The position numbers and the translations under genes were made by a program. A stretch of DNA of 21,768 nucleotides from JBCBWG01 sp964579305 (GTDB lineage: Bacteria > Pseudomonadota > Alphaproteobacteria > Rhizobiales > Hyphomicrobiaceae), in contig CAZOGY010000056.1 in NCBI GenBank assembly GCA_964579305.1, positions 1-21,768 of the forward strand, in the 5' to 3' direction. This document shows positions 1 to 7,048 of the stretch, piece after piece; the first letter of the stretch is position 1; each line of letters opens with the position of its first letter. Below the pieces are notes generated by a model. That model was not told where the DNA came from, ran no database searches, and worked only from the letters and a program-made list of their open reading frames with translations.

Positions 1-53
1 CCCGTGAGCGCAACAGAGCTCAAGCGAGGCGCATTTCATGCGACACGCTTTAG
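1..53 (-). repeat. Partial copy of the dispersed palindromic element, truncated by the window edge
   Basis: Read on the minus strand from 53 to 1, this stretch matches 13732-13784 with 49 of 53 identical bases (four single-base differences). It begins with CTAAAGCGTG, whose TAA is the stop codon of cobT, and runs off the left edge, so the remaining part of the element is not visible here. Confidence 0.8.
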
Positions 54-1942
54 CGTCGTGGACCGCGACGGTCCGTGCCTGGCCCAGCGCCGTGTGCGGG
101 CGCAGCGTCTTCCGCAAACAGAGAGACAAGTTGGTCGGTCATGGCGCCGGCAAGCTCTGATGGGTCGGTAATCGTGACCGCGCGGCGGTAATACCGCGTC
201 ACGTCATGCCCGATGCCGATTGCGATCAACTCAACGGCAGAGCGCGTTTCGATTTCCTCGATGACCTGGCGCAAGTGATTTTCCAGGTAAGCGCCGGAGT
301 TCACAGACAACGTGGAGTCATCAACGGGCGCACCGTCGGAAATCATCATCAAGATGCGGCGTTGTTCGGGCCGGCCGAGCATGCGGCGGTGGGCCCACGC
401 GAGGGCTTCGCCATCGATGTTTTCTTTGAGCAGGCCTTCGCGCATCATCAGCGACAGATTGCGCTTGGCGCGCCGCCACGGGGCGTCGGCGGCTTTGTAG
501 ACAATGTGGCGCAAGTCATTCAGGCGTCCTGGAGAGGCAGGTTTACCAGCCGCGAGCCAGGCTTCGCGGGCTTGACCGCCTTTCCAAGCGCGGGTTGTGA
601 AGCCAAGGATTTCCACCTTGACGCCGCACCGCTCAAGCGTGCGGGCCAGAATGTCGGCGCAGCATGCAGCCACCATGATCGGGCGGCCGCGCATCGAGCC
701 TGAGTTGTCCAACAAAAGTGTCACGACCGTGTCGCGGAAATCGGCGTCGCGTTCGCGTTTGAACGACAAAGGCGCCATGGGGTCGATCACGACGCGCGTT
801 AACCTGGCCGCATCAAGCGTGCCTTCGTCCAAGTCGAATTCCCATGCGCGGTTCTGCTGGGCCATCAAGAGGCGTTGCAAGCGATTGGCAAGCCGCGAGA
901 CCGCGCCTGAAAGATTACGCAGTTCCTTGTCCAGGAAGGCGCGGAGACGCTCCAATTCCTCAGGTGTCGACAGATCTTCGGCTGCGATCTCTTCGTCGAA
1001 GGCGTTGGTGAAAACCTGATAGCCAAATGACGAGGGATCATCGAGCACGCTCGTGTTCGGCCGCCAGGGCTCGTCGGTCTCTGCGGTTTCCTGGCTGTCG
1101 TCATCTGAGAGGAAGTCGTCTGAATCGGCCATCTCGGTGGATTCTTCGAAATCGCCCTCCTCGCCCTGTGCGGTCTGTTCCTCGTTCGCGCGCTCTTGGC
1201 CTTCCGAACTGTCTCCTTCGTCATCGGCCTGCTGATCGCCGCTGTCGGGAGCGTCCTGCTCCTCGTCTTCACCGTCCTCAGGTTCGCCCTGCGTTGCATC
1301 GTCGGTCAGATCGAGCTGGCGCAGGAGTTGTTGGATCAGTTCGGCGAAGGCGGCTTGATCATCGGCGCAATTTTCAAGCCGAGCCAACGTTTCGCCGGCG
1401 CGTTCTTCCACCCAGGGCCGCCAGACATCGACCAACGGTTTGGCAAGCCGCGGTGGCTCAGCACCCGTCAGTTGCTCTCGCACCAGCAGCGCCAAGGCAT
1501 CTTCCAGCGGCGCGTCGGCCTGTTCGGTGACGCCAGAGAACCGCCCGTCGGCGTATTGATCCTCGATCTTGGCGGTCAGATTGGCCGCCACACCGCCCAT
1601 CCTGCGCGCACCAAACGCTTCGATACGGGCCCGTTCAACGGCGTCAAAGACCGTTCGCGCCGGGCCTGAGTCCGGCATCAGCGAACGATGTAGCTTGGTG
1701 TCGTGGCACGCTGAGGTTAGTGACAGGCTGTCGGCCCAGCCACGCAGGACGGCAACTTCCTCAGCGCTCGGTAAGCGTGAAGGCTCCATCAGATTGATGG
1801 TCTTGCCATCCCGCACCGGGCGCCCGGCTGCATACGTCACTTGCAGGTCGCCGTCACCGGCAATCGCACGCACGGTCGTAGCGACCGCGCGTTTGAGCGG
1901 TTCGGTCGGCGACGGTGCGTTTTTTCCTGCGGATGACGACAT
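50..1942 (-). CDS. cobT: Aerobic cobaltochelatase subunit CobT
   Basis: Subunit of the CobN-CobS-CobT chelatase, which inserts cobalt into hydrogenobyrinic acid a,c-diamide in the aerobic cobalamin pathway; CobT works with the AAA+ subunit CobS in the cytoplasm. The 630-residue product has a conserved N-terminal region (about 1-210), a very acidic low-complexity linker (about 211-292, runs of D/E/Q) and a C-terminal von Willebrand A domain (about 400-610). The MIDAS motif DNSGSM is visible at 412-417 and a second conserved patch, MMISDGAP, at about 532-539. Length and domain order match the CobT family. The ATG start lies 11 bp after the stop of a small ORF and downstream of cobS on the same strand, consistent with one operon. 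The stop codon lies inside a dispersed repeat at the left edge of the window. The function is well established for the family; nothing appears truncated. Confidence 0.96.
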   Translation of the reverse strand: MSSSAGKNAPSPTEPLKRAVATTVRAIAGDGDLQVTYAAGRPVRDGKTINLMEPSRLPSAEEVAVLRGWADSLSLTSACHDTKLHRSLMPDSGPARTVFDAVERARIEAFGARRMGGVAANLTAKIEDQYADGRFSGVTEQADAPLEDALALLVREQLTGAEPPRLAKPLVDVWRPWVEERAGETLARLENCADDQAAFAELIQQLLRQLDLTDDATQGEPEDGEDEEQDAPDSGDQQADDEGDSSEGQERANEEQTAQGEEGDFEESTEMADSDDFLSDDDSQETAETDEPWRPNTSVLDDPSSFGYQVFTNAFDEEIAAEDLSTPEELERLRAFLDKELRNLSGAVSRLANRLQRLLMAQQNRAWEFDLDEGTLDAARLTRVVIDPMAPLSFKRERDADFRDTVVTLLLDNSGSMRGRPIMVAACCADILARTLERCGVKVEILGFTTRAWKGGQAREAWLAAGKPASPGRLNDLRHIVYKAADAPWRRAKRNLSLMMREGLLKENIDGEALAWAHRRMLGRPEQRRILMMISDGAPVDDSTLSVNSGAYLENHLRQVIEEIETRSAVELIAIGIGHDVTRYYRRAVTITDPSELAGAMTDQLVSLFAEDAAPAHGAGPGTDRRGPRR

Positions 1943-1953
1943 GATTTGAGGTC

Positions 1954-2139
1954 TCAGGGTCGAGGGGCTTGGAAAACGACGGGCATACCGAGCGGGTTGA
2001 GCGCGATCGCGCCAGAGCCGAATGCGGTGCCGTCATTCAGCTCACAGTGGCCAGGGCGATCGCGCACCCGGTCGCAGACCTGAGCGACTGTCAGGCCCGT
2101 TGGGAATTCGCCATCGCCCAGTCTAGCCGCCGTTGCCAT
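1954..2139 (-). CDS. Unrecognised 61-residue protein between cobS and cobT
   Basis: A 61-residue ORF fills almost all of the 216-bp gap between cobS and cobT, on the same strand. Its ATG is preceded by AAGGGG at a spacing of 5 bases, a better Shine-Dalgarno sequence than that of cobT, and its TGA is 11 bp before the cobT ATG. It starts 19 bp after the cobS stop. The product has no signal peptide or membrane segment; it is mixed in composition, with two cysteines (in QVCDRV and GHCELN) and a Gly/Pro-rich C-terminal half. I do not recognise a family. Position and ribosome binding site favour real translation as part of the cobS-cobT operon, but an ORF this short in GC-rich DNA could be chance. 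Conservation in related genomes would decide. Confidence 0.5.
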   Translation of the reverse strand: MATAARLGDGEFPTGLTVAQVCDRVRDRPGHCELNDGTAFGSGAIALNPLGMPVVFQAPRP

Positions 2140-2158
2140 TTCGCCCCTTACGTCGCCG

Positions 2159-3160
2159 TCAGCTCAGCGCCACGTTCGCTGCGCTCTCCGGCAGCTCTGC
2201 ATTGAAGCAGCGTTGGTAGAACTCCGCCACCGCCGGACGCTCCAACTCGTCGCACTTGTTCAAGAACGTCAGGCGGAACGCAAAGCCGACATCGCCGAAG
2301 ATTTCCGCGTTTTCAGCCCAGGTCAGAACCGTCCGCGGGCTCATAACGGTCGACAGGTCGCCGTTCATAAATGCTGAGCGGGTCAAGTCTGCAACGCGGA
2401 CCATGTTGTCGATCGTTTTGCGGCCAGCCGGCGTTTCCGCATAGCTCTTGGCTTTTGAAAGAACGATTTCGACCTCGTCGTCATGCGGCAGGTAATTGAG
2501 CGTGACCACAAGTGACCAGCGGTCCATCTGGCCCTGGTTGATCTGCTGCGTGCCATGATAAAGGCCAGACGTGTCACCGAGGCCGATCGTGTTGGTTGTG
2601 GCAAACAGCCGGAAAGCTGGGTGCGGGCGGATGACCTTGGACTGGTCGAGAAGCGTCAGCTTGCCCGAGACTTCCAAGATGCGCTGGATCACAAACATGA
2701 CGTCGGGCCGGCCGGCATCGTATTCGTCAAACACGAGCGCGACGTTGTTTTGCAGTGCCCACGGCAGGATGCCTTCGCGGAATTCCGTGACCTGTTTGCC
2801 GTCTTTGATGACGATTGCATCTTTGCCGACGAGGTCGATCCGCGAGACGTGGCTGTCCAGGTTGACTCGCACGCACGGCCAATTGAGGCGCGCGGCAACC
2901 TGTTCGATGTGGGTTGATTTGCCGGTTCCGTGATAGCCCTGAACCATCACGCGGCGATTGTGCTTGAAGCCGGCCAGGATCGCGAGCGTGACCTCGCGAT
3001 TGAACTGGTAGTCCGGGTCCACATCAGGAACATGCGCACTGGGCTCAGCGTACGCTTGAACGTTCATATCCGTCTCGATCTCGAACACGTCGCGGACCGA
3101 GATCGTTTTGTCGGGCAGACCGGCCGTTTCTACGACCGCTGCGTCAGTTGGTGAGCGCAT
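2159..3160 (-). CDS. cobS: Aerobic cobaltochelatase AAA+ ATPase subunit CobS
   Basis: AAA+ ATPase subunit of aerobic cobaltochelatase, which powers cobalt insertion together with CobT and the catalytic subunit CobN (not in this window). The 333-residue protein has a short N-terminal segment (about 15-40), then the ATPase domain: Walker A GYHGTGKST at 75-83, Walker B VALVFDEYD at about 140-148, sensor-1 ATTNT at 187-191 and the LYHGTQQINQGQMDRW segment at 200-215 typical of CobS. Length is close to characterised CobS proteins (about 330). The ATG has AAGGGA just upstream (short spacing of 4 bases). It lies 118 bp downstream of the J-domain gene and upstream of the small ORF and cobT on the same strand. 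No cobalamin riboswitch is evident in front of the operon. Confidence 0.97.
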   Translation of the reverse strand: MRSPTDAAVVETAGLPDKTISVRDVFEIETDMNVQAYAEPSAHVPDVDPDYQFNREVTLAILAGFKHNRRVMVQGYHGTGKSTHIEQVAARLNWPCVRVNLDSHVSRIDLVGKDAIVIKDGKQVTEFREGILPWALQNNVALVFDEYDAGRPDVMFVIQRILEVSGKLTLLDQSKVIRPHPAFRLFATTNTIGLGDTSGLYHGTQQINQGQMDRWSLVVTLNYLPHDDEVEIVLSKAKSYAETPAGRKTIDNMVRVADLTRSAFMNGDLSTVMSPRTVLTWAENAEIFGDVGFAFRLTFLNKCDELERPAVAEFYQRCFNAELPESAANVALS

Positions 3161-3278
3161 ACGTCCCTTGACCTGGCGTTGTTTGGTTTCGGCTTCTTGT
3201 GATGGCGCGGCGCGAACGTGCCCGGCGCGGGGCTGTGGCGAACCGCATGGTTGTCTGGTTGGCGTGGGGGCATGCGCC

Positions 3279-3929
3279 CTACACCAGACCGGCCTGTTTC
3301 AGGAAATTATATGCCTGGATGATCTCGCGCAACGTGTCCTCGGATGCGCGGTCACCGCTATTGGCGTCGGGATGGTGCTTCTTCACCAGCTCCTTATAAC
3401 GCGTTTTGATTTCGTCTTTCGTGGGCGGCTCGGTGAAGCCAAGCGTCTCAATTGCCTTGCGTTCCAGGGGCTTTAGGCGCCGCGTCTTGGTTTTCGCTGA
3501 CTTGCGCTCCTGACGGGCGCGCCACGCGTGGAACTCCTGCGCGCTGGCCGCCATCGGCGGTTCGTTGCTCTGCGCCCGGCCGCGACCTTTGCGCGCGCGC
3601 GGAGCCTCGCCGTCCGCGCCTTCCGCGTGCGAATTCTCGCCAAGTTTCCACGTCGGCCGGTGGCCGTAGAACGCGTCGCGCTGGAAGTCCTCAATCTCGG
3701 AATTCGTCATTCCGTCGAAGTAATTGTACGAGCTGTTGTACTCGCGAACATGTTCCGCACAGAAAGCGAAGAACTCACCGTCTCGACCACGGCCCTTGGG
3801 CGCGCGATATTTGCCCGGCTTCTGACAGCCTTTCCACTGACAGGGGGGCACCTCCGGACGCACGGGCTCGTCGGCGGCCTTGGCGCCGCGGATGCGAACC
3901 ATGTCGAAGTATTTGGACGGTCTGGTCAT
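3279..3929 (-). CDS. J-domain protein with N-terminal Cys/His cluster
   Basis: A 216-residue DnaJ-like co-chaperone with its J domain at the C-terminus instead of the N-terminus. The J domain (about 160-214) contains the diagnostic HPD motif at 186-188, which stimulates DnaK ATPase in this family. The N-terminal part carries C30, C35, C57 and H60 in a CxxxxC...CxxH spacing that could bind a metal; the centre (about 97-145) is basic and Gly/Ala-rich, probably a linker. I prefer the ATG at 3929, because the segment beginning RPSKYFD is where the family normally starts; a TTG 33 bases upstream would add 11 residues. This architecture next to cobS-cobT is familiar in Hyphomicrobiales. A role in assembling the chelatase is an inference from position only. 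Confidence 0.88.
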   Translation of the reverse strand: MTRPSKYFDMVRIRGAKAADEPVRPEVPPCQWKGCQKPGKYRAPKGRGRDGEFFAFCAEHVREYNSSYNYFDGMTNSEIEDFQRDAFYGHRPTWKLGENSHAEGADGEAPRARKGRGRAQSNEPPMAASAQEFHAWRARQERKSAKTKTRRLKPLERKAIETLGFTEPPTKDEIKTRYKELVKKHHPDANSGDRASEDTLREIIQAYNFLKQAGLV

Positions 3930-3971
3930 GGGCGCCGGAGTATGCTCAGCCAGAGCGAGCAAGACAAGGGA

Positions 3972-4000
3972 TTGACAAGCGCAATTGGCACTGTGTGGCC
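3972..4000 (+). promoter_or_regulatory. Possible bolA promoter
   Basis: A perfect TTGACA is at 3972-3977 in the 97-bp gap between the divergent J-domain and bolA genes. The hexamer 17 bases further on (GTGTGG) is a poor -10 match, so only the -35 element is convincing. Alphaproteobacterial housekeeping promoters often depend mostly on the -35 box, which keeps this plausible. Confidence 0.25.
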
Positions 4001-4026
4001 GGCGCGCTTATGAAAGGAACGCGGAC

Positions 4027-4332
4027 ATGTCCGTTGCGGATCGCATGCGCGACAAGCTGAGCGCGGCACTTCGGCCAGAACGCATCGCGGTTTTAAACGA
4101 GAGCGCGCTGCACGCCGGACACCGAAGTTCGCCTGGGACTGGCGACAGTCATTTCAGGGTTGTGGTGATTGCTGAGGCCTTTTCCGGCCTGAGCCGCCTG
4201 GAGCGCCATCGCAAGATCAATGCGTTGCTGGCTGAAGAGTTGGCGCCGGGCGGCGTGCATGCGCTTGCCATTCACGCGTTTGCGCCTGGGGAGGCGGTCG
4301 ATCCAAGCCTTTCGGCCGCGCTTGATGCTTGA
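4027..4332 (+). CDS. bolA: BolA family protein
   Basis: A 101-residue BolA-family protein. BolA proteins pair with monothiol glutaredoxins around [2Fe-2S] clusters in iron homeostasis, and some act as transcriptional regulators. The core fold is seen from GDSHFRVVVIAEAF (about 39-52) through GLSRLERHRKINALLAEEL (about 54-72) to the final HALAIHAFAPGEA segment. The N-terminal MSVADRMRDKL helix is typical. The ATG at 4027 was chosen because AAAGGAA lies 7 bases upstream and residues 1-11 match the usual BolA start; an upstream in-frame ATG at 3985 would add an atypical 14 residues. It is divergent from the J-domain/cobST operon and convergent with the CorC-like gene, the common arrangement in Hyphomicrobiales. 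Confidence 0.93.
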   Translation: MSVADRMRDKLSAALRPERIAVLNESALHAGHRSSPGTGDSHFRVVVIAEAFSGLSRLERHRKINALLAEELAPGGVHALAIHAFAPGEAVDPSLSAALDA

Positions 4333-4355
4333 AGCATCACAGGAGCACGCGCGTT

Positions 4356-4407
4356 CGCCCGTATTGATTTCGGTTTCTTGGATGAGCTGCAGAAATCGGT
4401 TCGGGCG
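4356..4407 (+). terminator. Stem-loop between convergent bolA and corC-like genes
   Basis: CGCCCG at 4356-4361 and GATTTC at 4366-4371 pair with GAAATC at 4392-4397 and CGGGCG at 4402-4407. One A-T pair and two G-U pairs bridge the middle, leaving a 16-position stem with one mismatch and a 20-base loop. The G-U pairs favour folding of the bolA-side (plus) transcript. There is no clear U-tract after it, so it may be a 3'-end stabiliser or Rho-assisted stop instead of a classical intrinsic terminator. Confidence 0.4.
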
Positions 4408-4430
4408 TGGCCGTCCAATCCGGATTGGGG

Positions 4431-5714
4431 CTAAGCGGCCTCGACGTCTGCTGGAACCGGTTTGATCCGAAGCGCTGTGATCTTGTTGCGGCTCTTGCGG
4501 AGCACTTCGAACCGGTAACCATGGAATGTGAATGTCTGGCCGGGCTCGGGAATTGTCTGCGCTTCGTGGATGACGAGCCCCGCGACGGTTGTCGCTTCGT
4601 CGTCAGGCAGGTTCCAGTCCATTTCGCGATTGAGGTCGCGGATTGGCACACCGCCGTCGACATTCACCGTTCCGTCGCCCTGCGGCCTGATGGAGTTGTC
4701 GCCGGGGTCATGCTCGTCGGTGATCTGGCCGACAATCTCTTCCAGAATGTCTTCCAACGTAATCAGACCCTGCACTTCGCCGTACTCATCGACGACCAGC
4801 GCGAGCTGTGCCTTGGAGCGGAGGAATGCATTGAGCTGATCGTTAACGCTTGTCGTATCGGGCACGAACCATGGCTCTGATGCGATCTCGGCCGCGTCGA
4901 TCTTGCTTGTGTCCCACCGTGCACGGCCAAGTGCCGCAAGCAGGTTTTTGGAATGCAAGATGCCGATAATGTTTTCGGGTTCGTCGCGCCAGATCGGCAT
5001 GCGCGTATAGCGGCTGTTGAGGACGTCGTTGACGATTTTTTCGGGCGGATCGTCTGCGTTGATCGTCTCCATCCGCGTGCGGTGGACCATGATGTCGAGC
5101 ACTTGCAGATCTTTGAGGTCGAGCACGCCGCCGAGCCGGTGCACATCGTCGCGCGCCACGCCGCCTTCGCGCGATGACAATTCGATGGTGCCGCGGATCT
5201 CATCATGGGCCGCGAGGATATTCGCGTCGTCATCCTCCTTGCCTGGCGTCATCACCAGGAAGGCTTGGACGATCGCCTCGATGAGACGCGTGGCCGGCGA
5301 CAAAACGATAATGAGAATCCGCATCACCGGCGCGACGGCAAGCGCAAAGCGGTCCGGGTACGCGATTGCGTAGGTCTTTGGCAGGACCTCACAGAAAATC
5401 ACAATCACGACGGTCAGCAGCAGCGTCGCGTAGGCCACGCCAGCTTCGCCAAACAACGCGATCAGCAAGCTTGTTGTCAGCGCCGAGGCCAGGATGTTGA
5501 CGAGATTGTTGCCGAGCAGCACCGTGCCGATAATCCGCTCGGGCCGGGTCAGCAGGCGGGATACTTCGGCCGCCTTGACGTTGCCCTCCTGCTCAAGCGC
5601 GTGCATGCGCGCCTTCGAGACAGCCGTCAGCGCGGTCTCGGAACCGGAAAAGAAGGCCGAGACGGTGAGAAGCAGAACGACCGCGATGACGGTCAGAATA
5701 AGAGCGGTTTCCAT
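4431..5714 (-). CDS. CNNM/CorC (HlyC) family membrane protein with CBS pair
   Basis: A 427-residue inner-membrane protein of the hemolysin-C/CorC/CNNM family, linked to Mg2+ (and Co2+) export or homeostasis. An N-terminal CNNM/DUF21 transmembrane domain (about 1-190) begins with a hydrophobic helix at 4-24 followed by the conserved FFSGSETALTAVSKAR segment; further hydrophobic stretches lie at about 62-113 and 127-155. A pair of CBS domains follows (about 205-335), the second with VVDEYGEVQGLITLEDILEE at 307-326. A CorC_HlyC domain (about 345-420) ends the protein. Domain order and length match full-length family members. It is the last gene of a minus-strand run after aroK and aroB, 99 bp from aroB. 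The start region lacks a strong Shine-Dalgarno sequence. The exact ion transported cannot be read from the sequence. Confidence 0.93.
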   Translation of the reverse strand: METALILTVIAVVLLLTVSAFFSGSETALTAVSKARMHALEQEGNVKAAEVSRLLTRPERIIGTVLLGNNLVNILASALTTSLLIALFGEAGVAYATLLLTVVIVIFCEVLPKTYAIAYPDRFALAVAPVMRILIIVLSPATRLIEAIVQAFLVMTPGKEDDDANILAAHDEIRGTIELSSREGGVARDDVHRLGGVLDLKDLQVLDIMVHRTRMETINADDPPEKIVNDVLNSRYTRMPIWRDEPENIIGILHSKNLLAALGRARWDTSKIDAAEIASEPWFVPDTTSVNDQLNAFLRSKAQLALVVDEYGEVQGLITLEDILEEIVGQITDEHDPGDNSIRPQGDGTVNVDGGVPIRDLNREMDWNLPDDEATTVAGLVIHEAQTIPEPGQTFTFHGYRFEVLRKSRNKITALRIKPVPADVEAA

Positions 5715-5724
5715 TGGTCTTTGT

Positions 5725-5750
5725 GGTCAGCGGTGGTCAGCACCGGTCAG
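5725..5750. repeat. Three GGTCAG motifs at 10-bp spacing upstream of corC-like gene
   Basis: GGTCAG occurs at 5725-5730, 5735-5740 and 5745-5750, exactly one helical turn apart, 11-36 bp upstream of the corC-like ATG (CTGACC on the coding strand). They lie in the aroB to corC-like spacer. They could be a protein-binding site or a small slipped repeat; nothing else in the sequence tells which. Confidence 0.5.
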
Positions 5751-5813
5751 TGGGCGCGCTGGCGGTTCGCGTCGCAGGTACCAGCCTGACAGGGGATATG
5801 CGCACGGCACTTG

Positions 5814-6947
5814 TCAGCGTCCAGAGGCAAGCTCGTCTTGTAGGAAGTCAGCGACCTTTGACATGGGGTACTCGCGGGTCGTGAACGCCTGCCCGATACC
5901 ACGCACCAGGATCAAGGTAAGCTCGCCTGCGACGACCTTCTTATCCTGCCCCATTAAAGTGACCAGTGCGTCAACATTCGGTTCATCAGAGCCGGGGATA
6001 TCGTGAATTGTTGTTGGCAGCCCCATCGACTTGATATGGCCCGCGACCTGCGCAGCGCTCTGAGGCGGCGCGAGGCCGACGCGTTCGGAAAAGCGGAACG
6101 CCAGGCACATGCCGATTGCAACGGCTTCGCCATGCAGCAGGCGATCTGAAAAGCCAGCCCAGGCTTCCAGTGCGTGGCCGAATGTGTGGCCCAGGTTCAG
6201 AAGGGCGCGGTCGCCGGCCTCACGTTCATCGCGCACCACGATGTCTGCCTTGGCTTTGATGCTGCGCGTCACCGCCTCGATAATTGGCTCGGGCGCGCGC
6301 TCGACAATGTTGGCGCGATTGGCATCGAGCCATTCGTAGAATGCTGCATCGCCGAGCAGGCCGTATTTGACGACCTCCGCATAGCCCGCCCGAAGTTCGC
6401 GGTCTGGCAGCGTGGCAAGTGCGTCCGTGTCGGCAAGAACCAGGATGGGCTGATGAAATGCGCCCAGCAAGTTCTTGCCGTGACGGCAATTGATCCCGGT
6501 CTTGCCGCCGACCGAGGAATCGACTTGGGCCAGCAACGACGTGGGGATCTGCACAAAATCCACGCCACGGCGCACGATGGCTGCGGCGAAACCGGCTAGG
6601 TCGCCAACAACCCCGCCGCCAAGTGCAATCACAAGATCGCGGCGCTCAAGGCCGGAGGCAAGGAGCGCATCGCAGACATGCTCTAGCGTTGCGATCGACT
6701 TTGAGCCCTCTCCGGCCGGCACGGTGATGGTCGTGCGCACGGCGACGCCAGCTGCCTCAAGGCTTGTCGTGAGCGCCGGGAGTTGGGCGGCGGCCACGTT
6801 CGTATCGGTGACGATCGCGGTCTTACGGCCTGGAAAGCGTTCGGCGACCAAGTTGCCTGCGGCTGTGATGAGGCCGCGTCCAACGAGGACATCATAAGCG
6901 CGTTCGCCGAGGTCCACATGTACAGTCCGCGTGCCGGCCGGTTCCAC
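5814..6947 (-). CDS. aroB: 3-dehydroquinate synthase
   Basis: Converts DAHP to 3-dehydroquinate, the second step of the shikimate pathway, using NAD+ and a divalent metal in the cytoplasm. The 377-residue protein has the GEGSK motif (about 79-83), the nucleotide-binding LGGGVVGDLAGF segment (109-120), and IPTSLLAQVDSSVGGKTGIN (134-153). The expected metal ligands are present: E191 in GYAEVVKYG, H254 in NLGHTFGH and H272 in LLHGEAVAIGM. Length is normal for bacterial AroB. The start is GTG at 6947, supported by AAAGGCG about 6 bases upstream. It lies 101 bp after aroK on the same strand, an arrangement widespread in proteobacteria and functionally coherent, since aroK acts later in the same pathway. 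Confidence 0.97.
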   Translation of the reverse strand: MEPAGTRTVHVDLGERAYDVLVGRGLITAAGNLVAERFPGRKTAIVTDTNVAAAQLPALTTSLEAAGVAVRTTITVPAGEGSKSIATLEHVCDALLASGLERRDLVIALGGGVVGDLAGFAAAIVRRGVDFVQIPTSLLAQVDSSVGGKTGINCRHGKNLLGAFHQPILVLADTDALATLPDRELRAGYAEVVKYGLLGDAAFYEWLDANRANIVERAPEPIIEAVTRSIKAKADIVVRDEREAGDRALLNLGHTFGHALEAWAGFSDRLLHGEAVAIGMCLAFRFSERVGLAPPQSAAQVAGHIKSMGLPTTIHDIPGSDEPNVDALVTLMGQDKKVVAGELTLILVRGIGQAFTTREYPMSKVADFLQDELASGR

Positions 6948-7048
6948 GACGTCGCCTTTGTGTTTGTTGCGTTGTTTTTCGTCTGTTGCGTTGTCACGTC
7001 AGCGTGCAGCTTGGCTGCGCCGCGATGCAGATCAGCGGCCGCGCCCCG

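Noticed and set aside
3930..4026. A cobalamin riboswitch in front of the J-domain/cobS/cobT operon.
   Set aside because: The 97-bp divergent gap is too short for one together with both promoters, and no B12-box-like sequence was seen.
4323..4339. Small TGATGC/GCATCA hairpin over the bolA stop codon.
   Set aside because: Six base pairs with no T-tract; the larger stem at 4356-4407 is the stronger 3' structure.
4415..4428. Perfect 14-bp palindrome CCAATCCGGATTGG just after the corC-like gene.
   Set aside because: As a hairpin it would have only 5 bp and a CCGG loop with no U-run, so I cannot support a terminator; it may be chance.
6965..6994. Two direct copies of TGTTGCGTTGT 19 bp apart upstream of aroB.
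   Set aside because: Short, low-complexity and between co-directional genes; no further sign of a binding site.
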